Shown here one piece after another: positions 1 to 7,312 of a stretch of 64,000 nucleotides of DNA; the stretch's first letter is position 1, and every line of letters starts with the position of its first letter. This DNA comes from Spirochaetota bacterium (GTDB taxonomy: Bacteria > Spirochaetota > Spirochaetia > Treponematales > Breznakiellaceae), in assembly GCA_023406985.1 (NCBI GenBank), contig JAEXTK010000234.1, positions 1 through 64,000 on the forward strand, read 5' to 3'. The notes beneath the pieces are model-generated. The model had not been told where the DNA came from and searched no databases. It saw only the letters and a program-made list of their open reading frames with translations. The translations under genes and the position numbers were made by a program.

Positions 1-809
1 GCCGGAGCGGCTTCCGCGGTGTAGGACTCGATGTCGATTTCCTGGTCCTCTTCGCGGACGGACGCGTCGGTGACCACCTCTTCGGCGTTCTCGTCGTCGT
101 TGAGCGTCTCGATGATCTTGAGGCCCGCCTCGTTATCCGCCTCGACGACGGCGTTGGCGATGATCTGGGTGAAGAGGGTGATGGCGCGGATGGCGTCGTC
201 GTTTCCGGGAATCGGGTAATCGATGCCTTCGGGATTGCAGTTGGTATCGACGACGGCGACGATGGGGATGCCCATGCGCTGGGCTTCGGCGACCGCGATG
301 GCTTCCTTGCGGGTGTCGATGATGAAGAGGATTCCGGGCGGGTCCTTCATCTCCTTGATGCCGCCGAGGTTCTTCTGCAGCTTGGCGCGCTCCTTGGCGA
401 GCGAGGCGATTTCCTTCTTGGTCAGGTTCTCGAAGGTGCCGTCGACTTCCATTTTCTCAAGTTTCTTGAGGCGGAGCAAGGACTTCTTGATGGTGGTGAA
501 GTTGGTGAGCATACCGCCGAGCCAGCGGTTGTTGACGTAGAACATGCCGCAGCGCTCGGCTTCCTTCTGGATAGCCTGCTGAGCCTGCTTCTTGGTGCCG
601 ACGAACAGGACGGTCTTGCCGGAGGAGACGGTTTTCCGTACGGCGTCGTACGCTTCCTTGATGGCCTGGATCGTCTTCTGGAGATCGATGATGTGGATGC
701 CGTTGCGCTCCGCGAAGATGTACTTCTTCATGCGCGGATCCCAACGCTTGACCTGGTGGCCGAAGTGCACGCCCGATTCGAGCAGGCTCTTCATCGTAAC
801 TACTGCCAA
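1..809 (-). CDS. rpsB: 30S ribosomal protein S2 (C-terminus beyond the left edge)
   Basis: S2 assembles onto the small ribosomal subunit and helps retain S1. The protein opens [19 protein letters not shown] and continues with [20 protein letters not shown] and [13 protein letters not shown], all S2 hallmarks. The chosen start is TTG at 809, five bases after a perfect AGGAGG; the in-frame ATG at 794 would remove the family's normal MAVVTM start and has no Shine-Dalgarno sequence. About 269 codons are visible with no stop, ending in an acidic tail of the kind spirochaete S2 proteins carry. It reads leftwards and no gene lies between it and maf. A GC-rich hairpin lies in the leader. Confidence 0.97.
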   Translation of the reverse strand, partial: MAVVTMKSLLESGVHFGHQVKRWDPRMKKYIFAERNGIHIIDLQKTIQAIKEAYDAVRKTVSSGKTVLFVGTKKQAQQAIQKEAERCGMFYVNNRWLGGMLTNFTTIKKSLLRLKKLEKMEVDGTFENLTKKEIASLAKERAKLQKNLGGIKEMKDPPGILFIIDTRKEAIAVAEAQRMGIPIVAVVDTNCNPEGIDYPIPGNDDAIRAITLFTQIIANAVVEADNEAGLKIIETLNDDENAEEVVTDASVREEDQEIDIESYTAEAAP

Positions 810-862
810 AGTGTCCTCCTGCGCTCGACCCGGCCGGGGCCTCAGCTTGCCTCTGCGTACGA

Positions 863-880
863 CCGCCCACCGAGGGGCGG
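863..880 (-). promoter_or_regulatory. Hairpin in the rpsB leader
   Basis: The 168 bases between maf and rpsB hold no gene. Within them CCGCCC and GGGCGG form a 6-bp hairpin with a 6-base loop, roughly 55 bases upstream of the TTG start. S2 operons in other bacteria are controlled by leader RNA structure, so this could be part of an autoregulatory leader. That is inference: the stem is short for GC-rich DNA and I found no convincing -35/-10 pair in the gap. Confidence 0.25.
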
Positions 881-977
881 CGAAGCTGCGGAGACCGGCT
901 GCGGAGAGGCGGATCGACGCCTTCCCTGTATCTCACCGGCGCGGAGAAACCCTCCGGACGGCGGAAAATATGAACGG

Positions 978-1568
978 CTAGAAGCCCGAATACGGATAGC
1001 CGTTCTCTCGTAACATGACATAAAAATCGTGCATTGGCAAGCCCACGATGGAGCTATACGACCCCTTGATCTCGGCGATGAAGCAGGCCGCCAACCCCTG
1101 GATGCGATACGCCCCCGCGACTCCCTGCCATTCTCCCGTTTCGAGGTACCAATCCAATTCGGCCTCGGAGAGGTCCGCGAAGCGGACATAGCTGAGGTTG
1201 GAACGACAATCGATCGATTTCTTCCGCCCGTTGTAGAGGGCGAGGGCGGTGACGACCTCATGCTCGCGACCCGAGAGCGCGATGAGCATCCTCCGCGCGT
1301 CCTCCTTGTCGTTCGGCTTTCCGTACACGTTCCCGTCCACGATGACGATCGTATCCGCGCCGAGAATCCACGGCGGAAGGCGTCCCTCCAACGTCTTCAC
1401 GACCTCATCCACCTTGCGGCGGGCGATGGCCTCCGCCTGGGATCGAGGATCGAGTCCGGGGGTCATCTCCTCGCTCGCGCGGGAGGGCATGATGCTGAAC
1501 GGTAGGCCGAGCAGACGGAAATAGTCCTGACGTCTGAGCGAGCCCGAAGCGAGAATGATAGGTTCCAT
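978..1568 (-). CDS. maf: Maf-family nucleoside triphosphate pyrophosphatase
   Basis: Maf proteins hydrolyse non-canonical or surplus NTPs (dTTP/UTP or m7GTP, depending on subfamily) to the monophosphate, and have been linked to septum inhibition. The 196-residue protein has the N-terminal substrate loop ILASGSLRRQ (SxSPRR family), the catalytic GADTIV strand, GKP, and AYRIQG near residue 150, all in family order. Length is normal. It is monocistronic or the first gene before rpsB. The ATG lies only nine bases after a putative -10 hexamer and has no Shine-Dalgarno sequence, so the message may be nearly leaderless. Substrate subclass is not assigned. Confidence 0.93.
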   Translation of the reverse strand: MEPIILASGSLRRQDYFRLLGLPFSIMPSRASEEMTPGLDPRSQAEAIARRKVDEVVKTLEGRLPPWILGADTIVIVDGNVYGKPNDKEDARRMLIALSGREHEVVTALALYNGRKKSIDCRSNLSYVRFADLSEAELDWYLETGEWQGVAGAYRIQGLAACFIAEIKGSYSSIVGLPMHDFYVMLRENGYPYSGF

Positions 1569-1577
1569 TGTGTTGGC

Positions 1578-1606
1578 ATAATCTCCGCCCCCGGCGAGCG
1601 TGTCAA
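1578..1606 (-). promoter_or_regulatory. Promoter for maf, close to its ATG
   Basis: On the minus strand a perfect TTGACA (1601-1606) is followed after 17 bases by GATTAT (1578-1583, four of six consensus bases). Nine bases separate the -10 from the maf ATG, giving a predicted leader of 2-3 nt. Confidence 0.6.
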
Positions 1607-1643
1607 TTGGCCCTTCGTACCGCGCGGTCCGAATCGCGGCGTC

Positions 1644-1672
1644 TTGACAGGGGCGGAGGGATCGGGTACGTT
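1644..1672 (+). promoter_or_regulatory. Promoter for tRNA-Arg
   Basis: TTGACA (1644-1649), a 17-base spacer and TACGTT (1667-1672) lie ten bases before the mature 5' end of the tRNA. Spacing is ideal for a housekeeping sigma-70 promoter. Confidence 0.75.
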
Positions 1673-1682
1673 TGGCGTATCA

Positions 1683-1756
<74 letters not shown>

Positions 1757-1765
1757 AACCTGGCC

Positions 1766-1814
1766 AAACGGAAAGGGCTGCCTACGAACGCGTCGTAGGC
1801 AGCCCTTTCCGTTT
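1766..1814. terminator. Bidirectional terminator between tRNA-Arg and the HEAT gene
   Basis: A perfect 22-bp inverted repeat (arms 1766-1787 and 1793-1814) with a 5-base loop ACGCG. The outer bases AAAC/GTTT give a short T run in both directions, fitting a shared terminator for the converging tRNA-Arg and HEAT-repeat units. The T tract is only four or five bases, but the stem is very stable. Confidence 0.85.
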
Positions 1815-1828
1815 TCAGGCTAGCGCCG

Positions 1829-2590
1829 TTATTTCTTCGGGGCTTCCTTGCCGTTCGCCTGCACGTTGTACTTGCGAAGCTGGCCCAGCACGTCCTGGGC
1901 GCGCGCCTGGACCGGGCGGATATAGTTGCCGTTGCTCGCGATGCGTACGATGGTCCTGATCGTAAACGGATCCTTGATGCCGCCGTTCTGGTCCGCGATC
2001 TTCACGTAGGCATCGAGCGCGGAAAGGGCCAACGCGTTGTCGGGGGCGAGGATGTCGAAGCGCGTGGCCACCCAGGAGATGGTATTCACCACTTCGTCGT
2101 TCTCGTTGAGTCCGATCTTGGCGAGGGACTTGATGGCCTCGGTGAGCACCATGGGCTCGTTTTCGGCGAGCATGACGCGGATCAAGGTGTTCTTGGCCTG
2201 CTCGCCGCCCAACTTGCCGAGGGACTCGCACGCCTTCATGCGGACGTCCGGGTAGTTGTTGACGATCCGTCCGGTTCCGCCCTCGCGGCTCTTGTTGACG
2301 ATGCCTTCCAAGGCCATGTACTCGAGCGCGCGCTGGATCTCCTCTCCGCCGCGGCCGGCCTCTATCGCGTCGTTGACGTATTCGAGCGCGACGAATTTCA
2401 TATCGCGGTTATCGGTGCGCGATTGCTCGCGGATCACCATCATTTCGACCGATTCCTGGAGGTACGATTCCTCCACCGACAGCTCTTTCGTGCCGCCGCT
2501 CCCGGCCGCTCCGGCGGATTGCGCCGATACCATGGCCGGTATCGCGGCGACCGCCGCGAACAACGCGAGCACCCGTCTATCCACTTTCAT
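1829..2590 (-). CDS. Exported HEAT-repeat protein
   Basis: The 253-residue protein starts with a signal peptide (hydrophobic LALFAAVAAIPAMVS, likely cleavage near AQSAG around residue 24) and continues as helical repeats with the HEAT pattern, for example VRMKACESLGKLGGEQAKN and MVLTEAIKSLAKIGLNEND. No catalytic motif is visible, so it is probably a periplasmic scaffold or adaptor. A good Shine-Dalgarno (GGGAGGAA) precedes the ATG. It lies 30 bases downstream of the lipoprotein gene at 2621-3217 and is probably co-transcribed with it. A second exported HEAT protein is encoded at 53.8 kb. Partner unknown. Confidence 0.8.
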   Translation of the reverse strand: MKVDRRVLALFAAVAAIPAMVSAQSAGAAGSGGTKELSVEESYLQESVEMMVIREQSRTDNRDMKFVALEYVNDAIEAGRGGEEIQRALEYMALEGIVNKSREGGTGRIVNNYPDVRMKACESLGKLGGEQAKNTLIRVMLAENEPMVLTEAIKSLAKIGLNENDEVVNTISWVATRFDILAPDNALALSALDAYVKIADQNGGIKDPFTIRTIVRIASNGNYIRPVQARAQDVLGQLRKYNVQANGKEAPKK

Positions 2591-2620
2591 GATTCCTCCC
2601 GGTATGCCGACCTTCCGGCA

Positions 2621-3217
2621 TCAGTTTACTATTTTCCAGCCGTTCGCCGTCTTTTCGAGATCGTAGAGGCGGAGCCTTTCTCCCTTCGCGTTGACGGTAA
2701 ACGCTTTTACCCGATTTTGTCCTATGAATTCAATGTCGTCGACCCGATCGTTGGCCCGCGAGGGAACGACGACGTAGGTGAAATAGTCCCCCAAGGTCCG
2801 CAGCGTGATCTGCTGCTTCTTGAGCACGTTGAATTCCGAGACGCGCTTGAGGAACGCCTCGTCGCTGAGCGCCTCCCGATACCCGCGCCCGAGGTACGAC
2901 ACCCACGCATCGAAATCTCTATCACGGATGATGCCGTTTATCTTCTCGATGAGCATCTGGACGTCGGTTTTCGTCGAATCGAATACCTCGCGCGGTATGG
3001 TCGTCGGGTCGAAGGACTCCGCCTCCGGCTCGTCCGCTTCCGGCTCGGCCGCCGGCACCTCCGGCATATCCCGGATGACTTCCTCCTCGGGCGGCGCCTC
3101 CAAGGCCGGCTCTTCCGCTTGAATGGCAGGGGTCTCCTGCGCGGTCGGCGACCCGGCGCAGGATACGGACGCGAAGCACAGCATGCTACCCAGCACGAAG
3201 CAGATGAACCGTGTCAT
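2621..3217 (-). CDS. Putative lipoprotein, acidic linker plus NTF2-like C-terminal domain
   Basis: A 198-residue protein whose N-terminus (MTRFICFVLGSMLCFASVSC) is a lipoprotein signal ending in the lipobox ASVSC, with Cys20 as the lipidation site. Residues 21-70 are a Pro/Glu/Ala-rich linker. The C-terminal 120 residues (helices, then strands ending in LRLYDLEKTANGWKIVN) resemble the NTF2-like/DUF4440 pattern, an assignment from pattern only. Leader gene of the pair with the HEAT protein. The ATG sits eight bases after a putative -10 and is divergent from coaD. Confidence 0.75.
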   Translation of the reverse strand: MTRFICFVLGSMLCFASVSCAGSPTAQETPAIQAEEPALEAPPEEEVIRDMPEVPAAEPEADEPEAESFDPTTIPREVFDSTKTDVQMLIEKINGIIRDRDFDAWVSYLGRGYREALSDEAFLKRVSEFNVLKKQQITLRTLGDYFTYVVVPSRANDRVDDIEFIGQNRVKAFTVNAKGERLRLYDLEKTANGWKIVN

Positions 3218-3225
3218 ATGTACCT

Positions 3226-3255
3226 ATTGTATTCGAGGGTCGCCCGCTCCGTCAA
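3226..3255 (-). promoter_or_regulatory. Promoter for the lipoprotein-HEAT pair, close to ATG
   Basis: Minus strand: TTGACG (3250-3255), an 18-base spacer, TACAAT (3226-3231), then eight bases to the ATG at 3217. The predicted transcript starts about 1 nt before the start codon. Confidence 0.6.
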
Positions 3256-3286
3256 ACTCATTGGAGTTTTTTGGTCTTTCCGCGGC

Positions 3287-3315
3287 TTGACCCGCATCGA
3301 CTGGTCGACTATGTT
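3287..3315 (+). promoter_or_regulatory. Promoter for coaD, six bases before the ATG
   Basis: TTGACC (3287-3292), exactly 17 bases, then TATGTT (3310-3315). Only CGGATC separates the -10 hexamer from the ATG at 3322, so normal start-site spacing puts +1 on the A of the start codon. This is the clearest leaderless candidate in the window. Confidence 0.65.
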
Positions 3316-3321
3316 CGGATC

Positions 3322-3807
3322 ATGTTACGCGCCGCGTTTCCCGGGTCGTTCGATCCACCCACCTTCGGTCACCTCAATGTCGTGGAGCGGGCCAGTTCGA
3401 TCTTCGATGAGTTGTTGATCGTCGTCGCGGTCAATCGACAGAAGGAGTATCTCTTTTCACCGGAAGAACGTATGGAGGTGATGCGGGACCTCGTTCGGCC
3501 CTGGCCCAACGTAAAGGTGGCCCTCTGCGAGACGCTCATCGTCGATTTCCTACATGAACGGGATATCCGGGTGCTCGTGCGCGGAGTTCGCGGCGTCACC
3601 GATTTTACCTACGAATTCGACCTTTCCATGATGAACAAGAGCCTCAATCCTTCCATTGAGACCATCTTCATGACGACGGACCCCCGCTACTTCGTGCTCC
3701 GGTCCTCGGCGATCAAGGAACTGGCCTCATTCGGCGGCGATATCTCGGCGATGGTTCCGGAAAGGGTCGCCGCCATGCTCAAAGCGAAGTTTCCCCTACG
3801 GTCCTGA
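3322..3807 (+). CDS. coaD: Phosphopantetheine adenylyltransferase
   Basis: CoaD transfers AMP from ATP to 4'-phosphopantetheine, the penultimate step of coenzyme A synthesis. The 161-residue protein has the nucleotidyltransferase loop FPGSFDPPTFGH (TxGH) at the N-terminus, the RGVRGVTDFTYE strand, and LRSSAIKELASFGG in place of the usual ISSTxVRE near the C-terminus. The open frame extends further 5', but family start and length fit ATG 3322; the extension would cross the promoter and lacks family sequence. No Shine-Dalgarno sequence is seen. The next unit encodes acyl carrier protein, which receives its phosphopantetheine from CoA. Confidence 0.95.
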   Translation: MLRAAFPGSFDPPTFGHLNVVERASSIFDELLIVVAVNRQKEYLFSPEERMEVMRDLVRPWPNVKVALCETLIVDFLHERDIRVLVRGVRGVTDFTYEFDLSMMNKSLNPSIETIFMTTDPRYFVLRSSAIKELASFGGDISAMVPERVAAMLKAKFPLRS

Positions 3808-3826
3808 CTCTTCGTCGTCGATGTCC

Positions 3827-3855
3827 TTGACAACCGCCGACGCTTCCGGTAGATT
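3827..3855 (+). promoter_or_regulatory. Promoter of the rpmF-acpP-rnc unit
   Basis: TTGACA (3827-3832), a 17-base spacer and TAGATT (3850-3855). Predicted +1 near 3862 gives a leader of about 38 nt that contains GAGG eight bases before the rpmF ATG. Confidence 0.8.
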
Positions 3856-3872
3856 GTGTCAAACTCTACCGG
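3846..3872. promoter_or_regulatory. Candidate operator: 8-bp dyad over the -10 and start site
   Basis: CCGGTAGA (3846-3853) and TCTACCGG (3865-3872) form a perfect inverted repeat separated by 11 bases. It overlaps the -10 hexamer and the predicted transcription start of rpmF-acpP-rnc. The arm spacing fits one helical turn for a dimeric regulator; as RNA, most of the 5' arm lies upstream of +1, so a DNA operator is more likely than a leader hairpin. The regulator is not known. Confidence 0.45.
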
Positions 3873-3899
3873 CAATACGACAGAAGCGAGGTTGATAAT

Positions 3900-4088
3900 A
3901 TGGCCGTACCCAAGTTTAAGACGTCGAAGGCTCGAACCAGACGTCGACAGTCCCTCAATATGAAGCTCGTCGCCCCGACCTTGGTCGAGTGCGGCAACTG
4001 CGGTAACCGCATCCTCCTGCATCGGGTCTGTCCGAAGTGCGGCTTCTATCGCGGCAAGCAAGTCGTCGAGCCCAAAGCCAAGGCGTAA
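3900..4088 (+). CDS. rpmF: 50S ribosomal protein L32
   Basis: A 62-residue basic protein starting MAVPKFKTSKARTRRRQS, with a zinc ribbon CGNC followed 12 residues later by CPKC, so this is the zinc-binding (C+) form of L32. GAGG lies eight bases before the ATG. It heads an operon with acpP (27-base gap) and rnc. The rpmF-fatty-acid-synthesis linkage is common in bacteria, but the usual DUF177 gene before it and plsX/fab genes after it are absent here. Confidence 0.97.
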   Translation: MAVPKFKTSKARTRRRQSLNMKLVAPTLVECGNCGNRILLHRVCPKCGFYRGKQVVEPKAKA

Positions 4089-4115
4089 ACCCCACTCCCA
4101 AGGAGAAGAGCAACC

Positions 4116-4352
4116 ATGGACGAGCTTTTCCAGAAGATGAAGAAACTGATCGCCGACAAGCTGGAGATCGAAGAGAGCAAGATCAGCCTCGACGCTTCGT
4201 TCCGCCAGGATCTCGGCGCCGACAGCCTCGACACGTACGAGCTCGTGTACGCCATCGAAGAGGAGATGGGCATTTCCATCCCCGACGAGAAGGCGAACGA
4301 GTTCGAGACCGTGCGCGACGCTTACGAGTACATCAAGTCCCAGCAGAAGTAG
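4116..4352 (+). CDS. acpP: Acyl carrier protein
   Basis: The 78-residue acidic protein carries GADSLDTYELVY, where Ser37 of DSL is the phosphopantetheine attachment site. It shuttles acyl chains in fatty-acid and phospholipid synthesis in the cytoplasm. Length and the four-helix pattern are standard; the motif has DT where many ACPs have DS/DT followed by VEL. Shine-Dalgarno AAGGAG lies nine bases before the ATG. Only four bases separate its stop from rnc. Confidence 0.96.
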   Translation: MDELFQKMKKLIADKLEIEESKISLDASFRQDLGADSLDTYELVYAIEEEMGISIPDEKANEFETVRDAYEYIKSQQK

Positions 4353-4356
4353 TTCC

Positions 4357-5136
4357 ATGAAGGAACGCGGTATCGCCATAGGCGCCGCGGTCCGTACAGC
4401 GCCGGCCATCGAAGACCGGCGCAGAAAGGAACTCGCGGCCTTCCAGAAGTCCGCAGCGATCAGGTTCAGGAGCCCCGAGCTTCTGAACCTTTCTTTCATA
4501 CACCGGTCCGCCTCGAACGAAAACATAGCCAAAGCGAATAATGAACGCCTCGAATTCCTCGGCGACGCGATACTCGGCGCCGTGACCGCGGATATCCTGT
4601 TCGGTCGCCTCGCGGATAGGAGCGAGGGGGACCTGGCCAAGGTGAAGTCCGTCGTGGTGTCCGAAGAGAGCCTCGCGGGCATCGCCCTCGAGCTCCGTAT
4701 CGACACCCTGCTCGTCTTGGGCAAGGGGGAGGATTCTTCCGGCGGCCGCATGAAGAAGGCCATCCTCGCCGATGCCATGGAAGCGTTGATCGGGGCCTAT
4801 TACCTGGATTCCGGGTTCGATGCGGCGTACGAATTCGTGCACCGCTTCATGAAGCGCGAGATAGAGAACGTGCTCACCGACCGGTACCGAAGGGACTACA
4901 AGACCCTCCTGCAAGAATTGACCCAGCGCCTCTACCGTTCGTATCCGGCCTACCGCTTGCTCAAGCGTTCAGGGCCGGACCACGACCGGGTCTTTTGGAT
5001 GGAGGTGATCGTGGCGGAGAAGACCTTCGGCCCCGGCAGCGGCCGGAACAAGAAGGACGCCGAGCAGTCGGCGGCCCGGGCCGCCTACGAGGCCCTCACC
5101 GCGGGCGGGGCCCCGGCAGCAGGCGAAGGGGCCTGA
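4357..5136 (+). CDS. rnc: Ribonuclease III
   Basis: A 259-residue endonuclease for double-stranded RNA, needed for rRNA and mRNA processing. The signature NERLEFLGDAILG lies around residues 63-75 and the second acidic site DAMEALIGAYY around 130. A C-terminal dsRNA-binding domain begins at DYKTLLQELTQ and ends in the Lys-rich GPGSGRNKKDAEQSAARAAY. The first 20 or so residues are extra compared with short RNase III proteins, but the ATG four bases after the acpP stop suits coupled translation. The acpP-rnc pairing is widely conserved. Confidence 0.96.
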   Translation: MKERGIAIGAAVRTAPAIEDRRRKELAAFQKSAAIRFRSPELLNLSFIHRSASNENIAKANNERLEFLGDAILGAVTADILFGRLADRSEGDLAKVKSVVVSEESLAGIALELRIDTLLVLGKGEDSSGGRMKKAILADAMEALIGAYYLDSGFDAAYEFVHRFMKREIENVLTDRYRRDYKTLLQELTQRLYRSYPAYRLLKRSGPDHDRVFWMEVIVAEKTFGPGSGRNKKDAEQSAARAAYEALTAGGAPAAGEGA

Positions 5137-5220
5137 CCGGCCTACCGCCTGGCCGTTTCCCTTCGGCCGCGGAAGCCGTACGGCGGCCGCGGGCTCGTCC
5201 GACCCCGCGCATCGCGGAAA

Positions 5221-6582
5221 TCAGGCACCGCCGCCTTCCCGCCGTTCCTCGAGTCTCCGGACGACGGTGAGGAGCCGGTCCTTTTGGTTCATCTCCGGAT
5301 CGTCGAGCACCGTCTCCAAGAGCTCCTTGAGCAGTATCCCCATGCGGGGACCACGCGGTATACCGATCGCCGCCAGATCCTCACCCGATACGGCGAGGTC
5401 CCGGATGGAGAGGGCCTTTCCCGCCGCGAGCACGCGATCCACGCGGTCGGCGAGGGGGGCTCCGGCTTCCGGCGGCGGTAGCGCGCCGGTGGTCCCGTAG
5501 GTATCCGCCCTCCGGAGCGCGTAGGCATCGGCGAGATGGTCGATGCCGACCCGCGCGACGAAGCGGCGGACGGCGGCGTCGGTCCAGGTCTCCTCGTAGT
5601 GGAACATGTGTACGGCGATGAGGTGCACGACCGCGTCGATGGTCGCGGTCGGATAGCGTAGGCGCGTCAAAAGGTCGCGGGCGAGCCGCGCCGATTCCTC
5701 TTCATGCCGGTAGAACGTCCATACCCCGTCCGGTCCCATCGCGCGGACCAGTGGCTTCCCGATGTCGTGGAAGAGGGCCGCGAGCCGCACGATCGGCCGC
5801 TCGCGGGGCGCGCCGTCGCAGGACAGGAGCAGGTGGTCCAGCACGTCGAACCGGTGGAAGCCCTTCTGTTCCACGCCCCGGCAGGCGGCGAGCTCGGGGA
5901 GGATGAGCGTGAGCAGGCCCGTCTCTTCCATGACGCGGAAGCTCAGGGACGGCTGCGCGGCGGCGAGCGTCTTGTCGAGCTCGTCGCGGATGCGCTCCAC
6001 CGCCACCATCGCCGTCTTGGACAGGGCGAGCGGGATGGCCCGCAGGGTCGCCGGATCGAGACGGAAGTTGAGTTGGGCCATGAAGCGCGTGGCCCTGAGC
6101 GGCCTCAGGCCGTCTTCCCCGAAACGCTCGGCGGGATCCCCTACGCACCTGATGAGTCGCGCGCGGATGTCCCGCTCGCCCCCGAAGGGATCCACGATCT
6201 TGCCGCCCGGTAGTTCCACGGCGATGGCGTTCATGGTGAAATCGCGGCGCGAGAGGTCCTCCTCTATGGTCGCGGCGAAGCTCACGGCGTCCGGGCGCCG
6301 ACCGTCGCTATACCCCGACTCCGTGCGGAACGTCGTCGTCTCGATCGGCCGTCCCTTGTAGTGGATCGTCACGGTTCCGTGCTTGATGCCGGTCGGGATG
6401 ACGCGTCTGAAGAGCCGCATGACTTCTTCGGGCGTCGCGTCCGTCGCGAGGTCCCAGTCTTCGGGAGCCTCGCCGCGGAGAGTATCGCGGACGGCGCCGC
6501 CGACGAGATAGGCCTTCTTCCCTCCGGAAGCGAAGATTGAGGCGATTTCCTTCAGAAGCGGATGTACGCGCACGTTGCCCAT
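5221..6582 (-). CDS. cca: CCA-adding tRNA nucleotidyltransferase with HD domain
   Basis: Adds or repairs the 3' CCA of tRNAs; the three tRNAs in this window lack an encoded CCA. The 453-residue class II protein has GGAVRDTLRG near residue 28, the catalytic DWDLAT, RRDFTMNAIA, and the ERxxxE-type helix VAVERIRDELDK. An HD domain (LFHDIGKP, then DAVVHLIAVHMFHYE) follows; HD domains in this family hydrolyse 2',3'-cyclic phosphates and phosphate monoesters. It could be a poly(A) polymerase, but RRDFTMNA favours CCA addition. Divergent from thiN; the start codon has no Shine-Dalgarno sequence. Confidence 0.9.
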   Translation of the reverse strand: MGNVRVHPLLKEIASIFASGGKKAYLVGGAVRDTLRGEAPEDWDLATDATPEEVMRLFRRVIPTGIKHGTVTIHYKGRPIETTTFRTESGYSDGRRPDAVSFAATIEEDLSRRDFTMNAIAVELPGGKIVDPFGGERDIRARLIRCVGDPAERFGEDGLRPLRATRFMAQLNFRLDPATLRAIPLALSKTAMVAVERIRDELDKTLAAAQPSLSFRVMEETGLLTLILPELAACRGVEQKGFHRFDVLDHLLLSCDGAPRERPIVRLAALFHDIGKPLVRAMGPDGVWTFYRHEEESARLARDLLTRLRYPTATIDAVVHLIAVHMFHYEETWTDAAVRRFVARVGIDHLADAYALRRADTYGTTGALPPPEAGAPLADRVDRVLAAGKALSIRDLAVSGEDLAAIGIPRGPRMGILLKELLETVLDDPEMNQKDRLLTVVRRLEERREGGGA

Positions 6583-6603
6583 GATGGGGCACTATAGTAC
6601 AAT
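6575..6603 (+). promoter_or_regulatory. Promoter for thiN, overlapping the 5' end of cca
   Basis: TTGCCC (6575-6580), a 17-base spacer and TACAAT (6598-6603). The -35 lies inside the first codons of the divergent cca gene, so the two promoters overlap. The predicted leader is about 20 nt and includes GGGAGG just before the thiN ATG. Confidence 0.6.
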
Positions 6604-6619
6604 CCGGCCGATCCGTGGA
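6591..6619 (-). promoter_or_regulatory. Putative promoter for cca, close to ATG
   Basis: Minus strand: TCCACG (6614-6619, weak), 17 bases, TATAGT (6591-6596), then eight bases to the ATG at 6582. It interdigitates with the thiN promoter on the other strand. The -35 is poor, so the call rests on the -10. Confidence 0.4.
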
Positions 6620-6630
6620 AGGGAGGCGAT

Positions 6631-7293
6631 ATGCGGGGCGCGGCGTTCATCGGCGGTGAGGGACCTGATCCGCAATCGGGAAGGGCCGCGCTCGGCCCCG
6701 TGGATCTCATCGTCGCGGCGGATTCCGGACTCATGGCCGTGGAAGAATGGGGTCTGGAATGCGATTGGATCGTCGGGGACATGGATTCCCTGGACGATCG
6801 GGGCCGGCTCTCCCATTACCCCGCCGACCGGGTCATATCGTACCCCGAAGACAAGGATTACACCGATACCGAACTCGCGGTCGCCCTCCTGCGCGAGAAG
6901 GGCTGCGATGACATCGTCCTCGTGGGCGGGGGAGGCGGACGGCTCGATCACTCATTGGCGCTCGCCGCCCTATTCGAGCGCGATTCGGTTCCCCGGCGCT
7001 GGATCACCGCGCGGGAAGACGTCCGGTGCATCGAGGCCGGAGCCGCTGCCGGAGGCGAAGGCGATGGAGGGGCCGCGCTGCGCGTATCCATCCCGCCGCT
7101 CTCGCTCGTTTCGGTCTTTCCGATGGGATCGGGCCCCTGGAGGGCCCGAAGCGAGGGGCTCAAATGGCCGCTCGACGACCTGCCCTGGAAGCGGGGCTTT
7201 TTCGGCATCAGCAACGTATCCGTCACGGGCACGTTCTCCATCAGCGCGGCCGCGGGCCGCTTCCTCGTGGTGTTGCCCCTCGTTCCCTCCTGA
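6631..7293 (+). CDS. thiN: Thiamine diphosphokinase
   Basis: Transfers pyrophosphate from ATP to thiamine, giving thiamine diphosphate directly. The 220-residue protein has the family's DSGL (AADSGLMAVEEW), WIVGDMDSLDD near residue 48, PEDKDYTDTELA and the GGRLDH loop around residue 109. The C-terminal thiamine-binding beta sandwich is present and ends in ISNVSVTGTFSISAAAGRFLVV. GGGAGG lies four bases before the ATG. It is the only thiamine gene in the window, suggesting salvage of imported thiamine, which is inference. Confidence 0.88.
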   Translation: MRGAAFIGGEGPDPQSGRAALGPVDLIVAADSGLMAVEEWGLECDWIVGDMDSLDDRGRLSHYPADRVISYPEDKDYTDTELAVALLREKGCDDIVLVGGGGGRLDHSLALAALFERDSVPRRWITAREDVRCIEAGAAAGGEGDGGAALRVSIPPLSLVSVFPMGSGPWRARSEGLKWPLDDLPWKRGFFGISNVSVTGTFSISAAAGRFLVVLPLVPS

Positions 7294-7312
7294 GGGATCG
7301 GGCGGTCCCGCT

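Noticed and set aside
6575..6630. TPP riboswitch upstream of thiN
   Set aside because: The predicted leader is only about 20 nt, far too short for a THI element, and no conserved core is seen.
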